Source of the DNA: Streptomyces apocyni | Lineage (GTDB): Bacteria > Actinomycetota > Actinomycetes > Streptomycetales > Streptomycetaceae | Direction: 5' to 3' | Assembly (NCBI RefSeq): GCF_009739465.1 | Contig: NZ_WHOM01000078.1 | Location: 113,230-177,229 of the forward strand | DNA: 64,000 bases | Shown here: positions 8,522 to 16,050 of the stretch, piece after piece | How the letters are laid out: every line of letters starts with the position of its first letter | Numbering within the stretch: position 1 is the stretch's first letter | The notes under the pieces: generated by a model | What the model was told of the DNA's origin: nothing | Databases searched by the model: none | Seen by the model: only the letters and a program-made list of their open reading frames with translations | Translations under genes and position numbers: made by a program

Positions 8522-8725
8522 TCAGGCCGGGGGCCTGGTCGTGTCCGGCGGCGGGGCTTGGCCGGTGCCGAAGCAGCCCAGGCACATCCCGTTCTGTGCG
8601 CCGACCACGCGCCGGTTGCGGCCGACCCGGACCGGGACCGGGACCTCGCCGGTGCCCTTGCACGGGCCACACTTGGCGGTGGTCGGTCCGCTCGCCGGGG
8701 TCTTCGGCATCCGCTTGGTAGCCAT
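8522..8725 (-). CDS. 67-residue protein with DnaJ-type zinc knuckles
   Basis: Begins MATKRMPKTPASGPTTAKCG. Two CxxCxGxG repeats (CGPCKGTG near residue 20 and CLGCFGTG near 48) match the zinc-knuckle pattern of the DnaJ cysteine-rich region and of several small plasmid proteins. The start is two bases from the stop of the upstream gene. Likely a nucleic-acid- or protein-binding accessory of transfer; exact role unknown. Confidence 0.7.
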   Translation of the reverse strand: MATKRMPKTPASGPTTAKCGPCKGTGEVPVPVRVGRNRRVVGAQNGMCLGCFGTGQAPPPDTTRPPA

Positions 8726-8727
8726 GC

Positions 8728-8931
8728 TCAGCACTCCCCGTCCCCGTCGTCGAGCGGCGGGAGGCCGTACCCGGGCGGGGCGATGTCCACCGGCAGCGAC
8801 AGCGCCAGACCGGCGCCGACGATGTCGGTGAAGTGCTGATCCGCGGCGGGGTGTTCGGCGTACAGGCACAGGTCCCCGAGCATCAGCACGGTGCGATTCA
8901 GGTCCTCGCAGCGCCAGCACATGACGCTCAC
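8728..8931 (-). CDS. 67-residue protein of unknown function
   Basis: The GTG at 8931 overlaps the stop of the upstream gene (GTGA), giving VSVMCWRCEDLNRTV. CWRC near residue 5 could bind metal; the rest is acidic with a Gly/Asp-rich end. No family recognised. Tight overlap on both sides shows it is part of the transfer operon. Confidence 0.55.
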   Translation of the reverse strand: MSVMCWRCEDLNRTVLMLGDLCLYAEHPAADQHFTDIVGAGLALSLPVDIAPPGYGLPPLDDGDGEC

Positions 8932-9119
8932 CGGTCCGTGCGGGGGTAGTCGTGCCCGGCAGGCGGGTAGGTGCCCTGCTCTTCGCGCTTGCTCTGCTCC
9001 AGCAGGGAGTTGACGACGAGGCTGGCGAACTCCACGTCGGAGCCGGAGCCTTCGCCGTAGTCGGCGGCGTCGCTGATGAGACGGGCGCTGCGGTCGTAGT
9101 CGTCGGTGCGACGGGACAC
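8928..9119 (-). CDS. 63-residue acidic protein of unknown function
   Basis: MSRRTDDYDRSARLISDAAD followed by a helical stretch (VEFASLVVNSLLEQSKREEQ). Coupled by GTGA overlap to the following gene. A Shine-Dalgarno-like AAGGAGA lies just upstream. No family recognised; position within the AICE transfer operon is the only clue. Confidence 0.55.
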   Translation of the reverse strand: MSRRTDDYDRSARLISDAADYGEGSGSDVEFASLVVNSLLEQSKREEQGTYPPAGHDYPRTDR

Positions 9120-9213
9120 GTGATCTCTCCTTCGGTGGGGCCTTTTTCGGCATGGAACAGGTAGGGACCTGGCGCGAGACGGTCACGCCGACCGGTGGAA
9201 CAGAGGGGTGGTG

Positions 9214-10569
9214 TCAGGCGGCCTTGACGGTCTCGACCGCGGTGGGCGCCGTGATGGGCGCGGCGGGGGCCAGCGGCCGGAAGCGGACCAGCTCCGGCAG
9301 GTCCGGCGTCAGGTGGGCGTGCCGGTTGCAGGCGTTGACGGCCTGGCGGACCGAGATGTGCGGGGTGCGGATGCGGGTCCACTCGCCGGTGGAGTAGCCC
9401 ACCACGGCCATGCCGGGCCGGTGGTTGGGGATCTGGGTGGCGGCGAACACCGCATACGGCGAGATGTCCCCGAACGCCATCTTCGCGCTCGACTCGTCGT
9501 TGACCCGGTGCGCGGTCCGGCCGGTCAACTGGGCACGCAGCATGGTGATGCCATCGCCGAGCTCGGAGCCGAAGCGCTGCCCGTACAGGTCCAGGAACAC
9601 CCCCGCCGCACGGCCGAGCTGAGCCAGGCGGACCAGGGCGGTGATGATCCGCTCCCGGCGCTTCTTCTCCGCCACCGTGCTGAACAACGCCAGCTCCGCG
9701 ACTTCGTCGATGGTCAGCAGCACCGGCACCGGCCGCAACGACTCGGGCAGTCCCCAGATGTCCGCGGTGATCTCCGCATCCGGGATATCCGCACTGATCC
9801 GCTGCTCGCGGCGGATGATCCGGTAGATGCCCTCCATCCGCACCACCAGCGCCTCCAGCAACGCCGCGGCGTCGTCGGGGTTGTCGGCCAGGGCAGAGAA
9901 GCGCCGCGCCATCGGGGCCAGTTCCACGCCCTGCTTGCAGTCGATACCGACCAGCGCGATCGGCAACGCCGCCAGCTCTTTGATCACTTGGCGTTGGTAG
10001 ACGGACTTCCCGGACTGAGTGGCCCCCAGCGTCACCGAGTGCGGCGTTTGGCGGTAGTCCCGGTAGTGCACCGTGCCGTCCTCACACAACGCCACCGGCA
10101 CCCGCAGCCCAGACCGTTCCACCTTGGCGGGCATCTGCACCCGCTTGAGGACGTCATAGCCAGTCATCGAGATCTCCACCACGCCCGGTTTGATCTCGCG
10201 GGAGGTGACCTGATGGACCGCGAAGGAGTGCCGCAGCCGGTCCGCGGCGGCGGAGAACTCGAACGCGTCCTGACCGGGCCGCATCTTGATCCGCAACCGC
10301 AGCCCGGTCCGGGTGGGGACCAGCCGGATCAGCCGCGGAACCCGCTGCCGCGGGATCTCCCAGCCGAACATGCGACACACCGCGAGCCGCAGCCGGGTGA
10401 CCGGGACGGTCAGCTGACAGGCGTCCATCACGGCCACATACCGCACCCGGACCCGGACGATCGCGAGCAGGATGCCGAAGGTGAGCCAGTACCAGGCCGG
10501 ACGCCGCCAGCGCAGCCACACCGCCACTCCGACCAGGGCCAGGGCGAGGCCGAGCAGTAACCAGTCCAT
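9214..10569 (-). CDS. FtsK/SpoIIIE-type conjugative DNA translocase
   Basis: 451 residues. The N-terminus has two short membrane segments (LLLGLALALVGVAVWL and PAWYWLTFGILLAIV). The motor domain follows with Walker A GATQSGKS near residue 183 and Walker B VPVLLTIDEVAE near 285. This is the TraB/TraSA role in AICEs: a hexameric ring that moves double-stranded DNA from donor to recipient hypha. It starts 3 bases after the regulator gene and heads the transfer operon. Length fits this AICE branch. Confidence 0.9.
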   Translation of the reverse strand: MDWLLLGLALALVGVAVWLRWRRPAWYWLTFGILLAIVRVRVRYVAVMDACQLTVPVTRLRLAVCRMFGWEIPRQRVPRLIRLVPTRTGLRLRIKMRPGQDAFEFSAAADRLRHSFAVHQVTSREIKPGVVEISMTGYDVLKRVQMPAKVERSGLRVPVALCEDGTVHYRDYRQTPHSVTLGATQSGKSVYQRQVIKELAALPIALVGIDCKQGVELAPMARRFSALADNPDDAAALLEALVVRMEGIYRIIRREQRISADIPDAEITADIWGLPESLRPVPVLLTIDEVAELALFSTVAEKKRRERIITALVRLAQLGRAAGVFLDLYGQRFGSELGDGITMLRAQLTGRTAHRVNDESSAKMAFGDISPYAVFAATQIPNHRPGMAVVGYSTGEWTRIRTPHISVRQAVNACNRHAHLTPDLPELVRFRPLAPAAPITAPTAVETVKAA

Positions 10570-10572
10570 GGC

Positions 10573-10929
10573 TCAGGCCGCCTTCGGCTTCGTCGCGCCC
10601 GCGGCCAGCGAGGTGACGGCCACCGCGCGGAAGCTGATCCCGTGCCGCTTCTGCCCGTTGAACTCGTTCTCCCACGGACGCGCCACCACACCGGTCAAGC
10701 CGACCGGGGTGCCCATGGTGAGCTCACCGGTGATGCCCGGCTCGGGGACCGTCAGGGTCAGGATCTCGGCAGTGCCGTCCATCACGAACATCACGTCGAC
10801 CGTCATCAGCGTGGCGCCGGTCTCGCGGTCGGTAGCGACCTCACCGGTCTGACGGTTCGCAATCTTCGGCTGCGGAGGCTGCGCCACCATCACAGCGGCG
10901 GTCGAGACATCTACAGGGATCTGACGCAT
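10573..10929 (-). CDS. SCO3933-like regulatory protein of AICE
   Basis: 118 residues starting MRQIPVDVSTAAVMVAQPPQ, with a compact beta-rich body containing TGEVATDRETGATLMTVDV and LTLTVPEPG, resembling a small OB-like fold. It matches the short regulatory family seen immediately upstream of the AICE translocase gene. It is the first gene of the leftward operon and its promoter region carries the palindrome cluster at 10951-10980. Confidence 0.7.
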   Translation of the reverse strand: MRQIPVDVSTAAVMVAQPPQPKIANRQTGEVATDRETGATLMTVDVMFVMDGTAEILTLTVPEPGITGELTMGTPVGLTGVVARPWENEFNGQKRHGISFRAVAVTSLAAGATKPKAA

Positions 10930-10950
10930 GAGCGTCGCTCCTTCGCGTAG

Positions 10951-10980
10951 CAGGTAGCTACCTGGATCACTCCAGGTAGC
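10951..10980. promoter_or_regulatory. Operator cluster in the divergent control region of the AICE
   Basis: caggtagctacctg (10951-10964) is a perfect 14-bp palindrome, and a further ccaggtagc half-site follows at 10972-10980. It sits 22 bases upstream of the leftward transfer operon and ~110 bases from the rightward genes, so a regulator binding here could control both. The XRE protein encoded just downstream is the natural candidate. Inference from sequence symmetry only. Confidence 0.6.
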
Positions 10981-11086
10981 AGCTTGACTACGAACGTACT
11001 CGCAGCGTTTCTGTGAGTCAAGAGATTCTGCTACTCGTAGGAAGTCTGCGTTCCTGCAAGACTGGCTGCGACTGAGAGGAGTGCAC

Positions 11087-11407
11087 ATGAACGAGGGATT
11101 CGGGCTGGTCGTCCGCTTCACGCTGCGCGACGAACGGGCAGCGGGGGCGTTCGATGAGCTGTGCGCACGCACCCTGGAAGGGATCAAGGCGAGCGAACCG
11201 GGCACGCTCACGTACGTCACGCACACCCCCGAGGGCGAGCCGATGGTGCGCGTGTTCTACGAGCTCTACGCCGACCGCGCGGCGTTCGACATGCACGAGG
11301 CGCAGCCGCACACCAAGCACTTCCTTGCCGAACGCGAGCAGTACCTTGCAGGTGTCGAGGTGACGTTCCTCGATGCGATCGCGGGGAAGGTGGCAGTTCA
11401 GCAGTGA
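11087..11407 (+). CDS. Antibiotic-biosynthesis-monooxygenase (ABM) fold protein
   Basis: 106 residues from ATG 11087 (MNEGFGLVVRFTLRDERAAG), with GAGAGGAG just upstream; a GTG six bases earlier is possible. The ferredoxin-like ABM fold is suggested by FTLRDERAAGAFDELC, MVRVFYELYADRAAFDMHE and HFLAERE. ABM-fold proteins include quinol monooxygenases and haem- or polyketide-modifying dimers; the substrate here is unknown. Its stop overlaps the start of the XRE gene (GTGA), so both are made together. Confidence 0.75.
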   Translation: MNEGFGLVVRFTLRDERAAGAFDELCARTLEGIKASEPGTLTYVTHTPEGEPMVRVFYELYADRAAFDMHEAQPHTKHFLAEREQYLAGVEVTFLDAIAGKVAVQQ

Positions 11408-12642
11408 GTTCCGAGGAGCGGCGCGTCTTCGGCGCGCGAGTGGCCGACCTGCGCAAGCAGCGCGGCCTGACCCAGAGCGAGTTGGCTGCGGCGATCGGGC
11501 GTACGGCGAGCTGGCTTTCCCAGGTGGAACGGGGAATCCAGCCGGTCAACCGCCTGGATGTGCTGCGTCTGCTCGCCGACGGCTTGGGCGTGCCGCTCCA
11601 GGTCCTCCAACCCGATGCACCCCCCGCAGCAGAACCGGAGCCGACCACACCTGTCGAGACGAACGATCTCGACCAGGCCCGCCTGGTTCTCTCTGGGCAT
11701 CCCGCGGTGGACGTGCTACTCAGCCCGCGCGAGGACTTCCGGCCGAGCGTGATGGCCGACCTACGCGAAGCGGCCGAACGGATCTGGGACCTGACGCACA
11801 CCGACCAGTTCGCCGAACTAAGCGCTGCACTAGGCCCGTTGGTTCCGCGCCTGGAACGAGCGACCCGAACGGCACCGCAGGAGTACCGCGCCGAGCTGCA
11901 CGGGCTGAGCGCCCGCACCTACCAGGCTCTGGCAGCGGCCTTCGTCCGGCAGAACGAGCCAGACGCGGCGTGGGTGGCCGCGGACCGCGCCATCCGCGAA
12001 GCCGAGCTGTCCGGGGAGCCCCTGGGTGTCTTCGCCGGGATCTACCGTCTGGCCCACGCATTCGTCCGGCTCAAGCACCTTGACCAAGCCGAGCACGCCA
12101 CGACCACGGCAGTGAACGCGCTGAGGCGGTACGTAGACGATCACGAGCCGACGCCGCAACACCTATCCGTGCTCGGCTCCCTGCACCTGATGCTGGCGCT
12201 CATCCACGCCCGAGCCGGTGAGCGGACGAGCGCCCGCAAGCAGATCCAGCAGGCCCGCGCGGTCGCCACTCAACTTGCTGAGGACCGGAACGACTTCAAC
12301 TTGGAGTTCGGCCCGACCAACGTCGAGATTCAGGCAGTCTCCACCGCTGTAGAACTCGGCGACGCAGGCGAAGCCCTCGACATCGGCGAAGACCTAGACG
12401 CGAGCGGTCTATCCGTCGAACGCCAGGCGCGACTCCTGATGGACCTAGGGCGCGCACATACCCAGCGGCGACACTTCGGCGATGCGCTCAACTACCTACT
12501 CAAGGCCGAGGACATGGCACCCGAGATGATCCGGACGCACATCGCGGCACGAGACACAATCAGGGAGCTGATGCTCGTAGCAGGTCGGGCGGCCTCTGAC
12601 GAGCTGCGTGCCCTTGCCGAACGGGCCGACGCCCTGGCGTAA
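11404..12642 (+). CDS. XRE-family regulator with C-terminal TPR-like helices
   Basis: About 412 residues from the GTG that overlaps the preceding stop. The HTH spans about residues 8-65: RVADLRKQRGLTQSELAAAI followed by SWLSQVERGIQP. The remaining 330 residues are alpha-helical pairs of tetratricopeptide type (YQALAAAFVRQNEPDAAWVA, GDALNYLLKAEDMA). Such regulators in Streptomyces elements often sense a small molecule or peptide through the TPR part. It is likely the switch for the divergent promoter region ~430 bases upstream, jointly with the ABM protein. Confidence 0.8.
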   Translation: MSSEERRVFGARVADLRKQRGLTQSELAAAIGRTASWLSQVERGIQPVNRLDVLRLLADGLGVPLQVLQPDAPPAAEPEPTTPVETNDLDQARLVLSGHPAVDVLLSPREDFRPSVMADLREAAERIWDLTHTDQFAELSAALGPLVPRLERATRTAPQEYRAELHGLSARTYQALAAAFVRQNEPDAAWVAADRAIREAELSGEPLGVFAGIYRLAHAFVRLKHLDQAEHATTTAVNALRRYVDDHEPTPQHLSVLGSLHLMLALIHARAGERTSARKQIQQARAVATQLAEDRNDFNLEFGPTNVEIQAVSTAVELGDAGEALDIGEDLDASGLSVERQARLLMDLGRAHTQRRHFGDALNYLLKAEDMAPEMIRTHIAARDTIRELMLVAGRAASDELRALAERADALA

Positions 12643-12853
12643 TCGATCATGGCTTGGCCGACGGGCCACAGCCGCACACCGAGACGCGTAGGCGTATCCG
12701 GCCAACGGGCCTTGGACCAGACGTTCCGGATCACCGCGCGGACAGAGTTTCCCTACTTCATCAAGGCTCGCTCCGCTCGCGGCCGCCTGATCACCCGAAG
12801 GCGCCAACCACCCTTGCCCAGAGGCGTTAGCCCCGGTGACGCGGGCGAGCCCA

Positions 12854-12876
12854 CGGGCGTCCGTCGCCACGATCCG
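12854..12876 (+). repeat. 23-bp inverted repeat, left arm
   Basis: Perfect reverse complement of 13183-13205, with weaker similarity continuing about 15 bases outward. The arms are 306 bp apart and lie in the non-coding part of the AICE. Confidence 0.85.
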
Positions 12877-13182
12877 ACCTAGGAGGGGAGAACCCTTCAG
12901 CACCCGCAGGACCACAAGGCGCACGCATCAAGAACACCCCATCAAAGAACACCCCACCAGGCCCGAGCCGTCCCCAAAGGGGATCAATCCGAAGGACCGA
13001 GGGCCCCACAAGGGGGCGGCGCCGGTCGGCCGCCGCCCCGCCGCTCCATGCCTCCGTCACCGCTGCGTGTCGCCGTCCGCCCGTCGCCCACCCCAAAGGG
13101 CCAAGAACCCAGCACCGGACCATAGGGGTACAAGGGATTGCCGCACCTCAAGGTCACCGACGCTTTGGGTGACCGATCAGGC

Positions 13183-13205
13183 CGGATCGTGGCGACGGAC
13201 GCCCG
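13183..13205 (-). repeat. 23-bp inverted repeat, right arm
   Basis: Reverse-complement partner of 12854-12876. Confidence 0.85.
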
Positions 13206-13293
13206 CGGTCTCACCTGCTACCTGGGCCGTTGCCCCGTGGCTGGGGCGGTCGGCTCCACGGCTTTAGGCAGCCACCATGGGGCGAGCCTCGAA

Positions 13294-13370
13294 GATCATG
13301 GCCCCAGATCGGGCTATTGCGGGCAGGTCCACGGACTGCCCGATCGCGGCCAGCGTAAGGGGCCATGATC
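13294..13370. other. Nested cruciform-forming sequence
   Basis: Outer stem gatcatggcccc (13294-13305) with ggggccatgatc (13359-13370), 12 perfect pairs. Inside, gatcgggc (13307-13314) pairs with gcccgatc (13338-13345) or gggcag (13321-13326) with ctgccc (13336-13341). It is a candidate single-strand origin, double-strand origin or clt locus of the element. Confidence 0.6.
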
Positions 13371-13716
13371 ACTCACCCCATGGCAGCTCCAGCCCAAAGC
13401 CGCTCCACCGACCGCGTGGATGCCTGCGGGCTGTCGTGAGCTGGTGTGCCGGGGTGGCGGTTGCGACCGTCGGTCGCCTGACGCCGGGCTGGCTGGGGTC
13501 GGTGTGCGGGTATCGGCCGTGGGCGGTTTCGAGCGCTGTCGTTGGCCCTGCCGGTCGGCGCCGCTGTCCTGATGCCCCAGTACACGAGCGCCCACACCGA
13601 TCCATGGTGCGGGCCCTCGCGCTGTGAGTACCCCGCCAGTCGCAACGCGTGACCGGCGCGGGTCGCCACTTCCGATTTTCCGTGCCATAGTCGGAAGCAG
13701 AGATGGGAGGTGTGCC

Positions 13717-14187
13717 ATGACTACCACGCGAGAGCGCGAGGAACAGATGATCCTCGGGTTGTTCGAGAAGGTTGAGCGGGTTGAGGACACCGCACGACGC
13801 GTGCCACAGCCCGACCTACGCGATGACCTACTCAAAGAAATCCGGAACCTCATCGCCCAAGCTGGCCCAGTGCGGGCAGGTATCGCCGCGAGCTTGCTGT
13901 CGATCAGCGAGCGAACCGTGCGGACCTGGACCGACGAAGGCTTGCTTGCCCCCGTGGCGACGAAGCCTCGACTACTGCTCGACCCTGAGCGGCTGCACAC
14001 CGTCCTGCACCTGGTGAAGGACCTGCGGGCAGCAGGCCGGGACCGTAACCTGCTGGACGCTGTGTGGGCCAAGCTCCAGGATCAGGCGCTGCTCGACAGG
14101 CATGATCTAGCCGATAGCCTGGACCAGATGCGGCGAATAGAAGGCCGTGTCGTTCGCCCGCGTCCAGACGGGCAAGAAGGCGGTTGA
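13717..14187 (+). CDS. HTH protein, possible antitoxin
   Basis: 156 residues from ATG 13717 with GGGAGG seven bases upstream. The N-terminal helical part (EQMILGLFEKVERVEDTARR) is followed by a DNA-binding helix-turn-helix of MerR/excisionase type in AGIAASLLSISERTVRTWTD (about 52-75), reading EGLLAP after it. The C-terminal helices follow. The next gene overlaps its end by 41 bases in another frame, the tight coupling usual for antitoxin-toxin pairs. The antitoxin role is inference from arrangement. Confidence 0.65.
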   Translation: MTTTREREEQMILGLFEKVERVEDTARRVPQPDLRDDLLKEIRNLIAQAGPVRAGIAASLLSISERTVRTWTDEGLLAPVATKPRLLLDPERLHTVLHLVKDLRAAGRDRNLLDAVWAKLQDQALLDRHDLADSLDQMRRIEGRVVRPRPDGQEGG

Positions 14188-14638
14188 ACCGTACGCTGCT
14201 GAAATGGCTGTCGAGGTTGTCATGACGGTGCTGGCAGACCGCCAGCGCGCAGACTTGCGCGGGCCTAAGCGCCGAAAGTTCGAGAGGTTCCTTGATGACC
14301 TGGCAGCTCGCGGCTGCACTGCGCTTGGCTACCGTCTCGCCGGGGACGGTCTGCTGGAGCACTTGTGCGTGAAGCACATCCACTCTTCGCTGCGCGCAGT
14401 GGTGGCGTTCGAGTCCCATAGTCGCGCCTGGGTTCTGTTGATCGGCCCCCATGACCAGGACCCGGACCTTAACGTCTACACGGCCTTGTACCGGCTGGCA
14501 GGAATCGAGACTCCTCCAGTTGAAGCCCGGACGAAACCGCCATGTTGCTCGTCCGACGATGGTTCGGCACCCGTGTCCGAGAGCGCAGAAGTCGACGACC
14601 TCGTTACCAGGGCCAAGGCATTGCGTCGCCGACGGTAA
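14147..14638 (+). CDS. Possible RelE/HigB-like toxin or unknown partner protein
   Basis: About 163 residues from the GTG at 14147 (overlapping the HTH gene); the internal ATG at 14204 would give about 144 residues. The region LLEHLCVKHIHSSLRAVVAF followed by RAWVLLIGPHDQDPDL resembles the beta-sheet core and C-terminal loop of RelE/HigB mRNA interferases (a conserved basic/aromatic string then a hydrophobic strand ending in a Gly turn). The long tail ending KALRRRR is unusual. Similarity is weak, so the call is tentative; the overlap with an HTH gene near the end of a mobile element is the main support. Confidence 0.45.
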   Translation: MSFARVQTGKKAVEPYAAEMAVEVVMTVLADRQRADLRGPKRRKFERFLDDLAARGCTALGYRLAGDGLLEHLCVKHIHSSLRAVVAFESHSRAWVLLIGPHDQDPDLNVYTALYRLAGIETPPVEARTKPPCCSSDDGSAPVSESAEVDDLVTRAKALRRRR

Positions 14639-14997
14639 ACAGGCGCCCAATCTGAGGGCATGGGCCCTTGGCACACTTGCCTGCCTGCTTACTCTGCGTC
14701 GGCGCCGCCGCCAGAAGGGCGGGGAACATTGGTCGTCGCAGGGCGAACGCCTGGTGACATCAGTGGCTGATGCCACCAGAGGCGGATGGCGACGTGGCCG
14801 TGCTGTACAGCAGCGGAGTACAGCAACCACGGTGACCGCAGTCGAGCTCCGACGCACCCAAGCAGCCGAGTGGCCAGCCCGGCAGACCTCAGCGACCGCC
14901 CGCCGGTAGTTCGCATCAAGGGGACAGGCCAGCGGGAGCGCCTTGACTCGGACATTGAGACTCCGCCGACCTCGTTCTACCCATACGCTGAGCTGCC
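14639..14997. other. Non-coding gap, nothing recognised
   Basis: About 360 bases without a frame that looks coding in either direction and without obvious repeats. Confidence 0.4.
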
Positions 14998-15567
14998 ATG
15001 GACGAGGGGCTTGTGGCTCTAGCGGGAGCAGCAGTCGGTGCGGCCGGAACCGCTGCTGGTGCTGGGCTGGCTTTTTGGTCAGCAATCAAGCAAGCAAGGA
15101 TTCAGGCGAGAGCGGAGCACGCACAGTGGCGGCGGCAGGTGCGCCGGGACGCCTACTTGGCCTTCCATGCCCTGATAGAAGACGTGTACAACAAGAACTG
15201 GGACATTCTGGAGGACATGTCCCTTCAGGGAGCGCTGGCACCTGCTCACGTTCCCACTCCCCTGCATGACGCCCGACGCGTAGCAAGCGAGGAGATGGAA
15301 CCCATAAGGCGAGCACGAGGGGTTGTACAAGTAGAAGGCCCACGGTCCATGTACCGACTAGCCCACCAGCTAGACATGTTGGCCCACATCATCCTTGACG
15401 AAGTAGCCATCCTCAGGTCGAAAGAATCTCCTGAGAGAGAAGCAATCGGGCAAACAGATGCGAGGCTCCGGGCGCTATCAGCCGGAGCAGAGAGATTCCT
15501 CGACGCCGCTGCCAAGGTGCTTGCTGATCCTGAGCCAACCTCTCCCATTCCACGTGTCCGACGCTGA
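14998..15567 (+). CDS. Membrane-anchored protein of unknown function
   Basis: 189 residues. A single N-terminal hydrophobic segment (LVALAGAAVGAAGTAAGAGL) is followed by a long helical cytoplasmic part (QARIQARAEHAQWRRQVRRD, AHQLDMLAHIILDEVAILRS, RLRALSAGAERFLDAAAKVL). This single-helix-plus-coiled-body pattern is common in Streptomyces phage and element-encoded proteins of unknown role. It is the last gene before attR. No family recognised. Confidence 0.6.
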   Translation: MDEGLVALAGAAVGAAGTAAGAGLAFWSAIKQARIQARAEHAQWRRQVRRDAYLAFHALIEDVYNKNWDILEDMSLQGALAPAHVPTPLHDARRVASEEMEPIRRARGVVQVEGPRSMYRLAHQLDMLAHIILDEVAILRSKESPEREAIGQTDARLRALSAGAERFLDAAAKVLADPEPTSPIPRVRR

Positions 15568-15632
15568 GTCCCTGGCGCCGCGCCTGACGACTTCGCACAC
15601 CCCAAGTTGGGGTACAGCATCAGAAGGCAGAG

Positions 15633-15652
15633 CGTGCCCGATGCGTGCCCGA
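15633..15652 (+). promoter_or_regulatory. Candidate integrase arm-type sites, right end
   Basis: cgtgcccgatgcgtgcccga holds two copies of the heptamer gtgcccg 11 bp apart, about 109 bp inside attR and mirroring the pair at 3950-3970. Confidence 0.5.
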
Positions 15653-15760
15653 CACAGCGGGGAACCGCGGGCAACAACGGGCGTGGCGGTGATCCAGGAG
15701 CATCGCCGAACGCGCCCGTTGTTGCTGTTCAGCCCGCCAAACGCGGCTAGATCACCGGCA

Positions 15761-15803
15761 CTTCCCAAGCTCAGAGCGCGAGTTCGATTCTCGTCACCCG
15801 CTC
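15761..15803 (+). repeat. attR core (43-bp direct repeat)
   Basis: Identical to 3844-3886. It is the displaced original 3' part of the tRNA-Gly gene. The sequence before it (gctagatcaccggca) bears no resemblance to a tRNA 5' half. Confidence 0.95.
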
Positions 15804-15810
15804 TTCGATG

Positions 15811-15837
15811 AAGGCCCTGGTCAATGACCGGGGCCTT
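15811..15837 (+). terminator. Original tRNA-Gly terminator, now after attR
   Basis: aaggccc-t-ggtc pairs with gacc-g-gggcctt through a 3-nt loop (12-bp stem with one T-G pair), followed by gttcatt. It is equivalent in position to the element-borne stem at 3894-3920. Confidence 0.75.
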
Positions 15838-16050
15838 GTTCATTGCCTGGTCCCCTCAGGGGCTGCGCACCACCTCCACGCCGCTTGCTCCCTCTCTGCG
15901 GACGCCACTCCTGGATGCGCCAGCGCCTCGGTGCGTTCCTGGTCGTCCGCCCACTCCACAGATGCGATGTCAGACGCATGGTGCAAGGTAGCCGAGAGCG
16001 GGGCTGTCACGCTTCGCCTGGTCAGACGAGGACCCCGTGGAGAAAGTGAC

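Larger units (their letters stand above)
12643..13716. other. Highly structured non-coding region of the AICE
   Basis: Just over 1 kb without a convincing gene. It contains a perfect 23-bp inverted repeat (12854-12876 and 13183-13205, cgggcgtccgtcgccacgat...), a hairpin ggtcacc/ggtgacc (13152-13174), a nested structure gatcatggcccc/ggggccatgatc (13294-13370) enclosing gatcgggc/gcccgatc and gggcag/ctgccc, and gcgacc/ggtcgc (13463-13477). This density of dyads suggests an origin, a cis-acting transfer locus or a structured RNA rather than spacer DNA. No experimental type can be assigned from sequence. Confidence 0.6.
3844..15803. mobile_element. Actinomycete integrative and conjugative element (AICE) in tRNA-Gly
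   Basis: A 12.0 kb element bounded by the 43-bp repeat. It has the core AICE modules: tyrosine integrase and HTH excisionase next to attL, a RepSA-type replication initiator translationally coupled to them, several small membrane and zinc-ribbon-like transfer proteins, and an FtsK/SpoIIIE-type pump for double-stranded DNA transfer. It also has a SCO3933-type regulator, an XRE regulator and, near attR, a possible toxin-antitoxin pair plus a membrane-anchored protein. All genes from the regulator to int run leftward on the minus strand, and the plus-strand genes start at the divergent control region near 10950-11080. It appears complete, so excision and transfer are plausible. Confidence 0.9.

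Noticed and set aside
9208..10560. A 450-codon plus-strand open frame
   Set aside because: It is antisense to the FtsK-type gene, with biased composition only.
12496..13368. Peptide GRIVATDARGL appearing in open frames on both strands
   Set aside because: The resemblance is produced by the 23-bp inverted repeat, not by shared coding ancestry.
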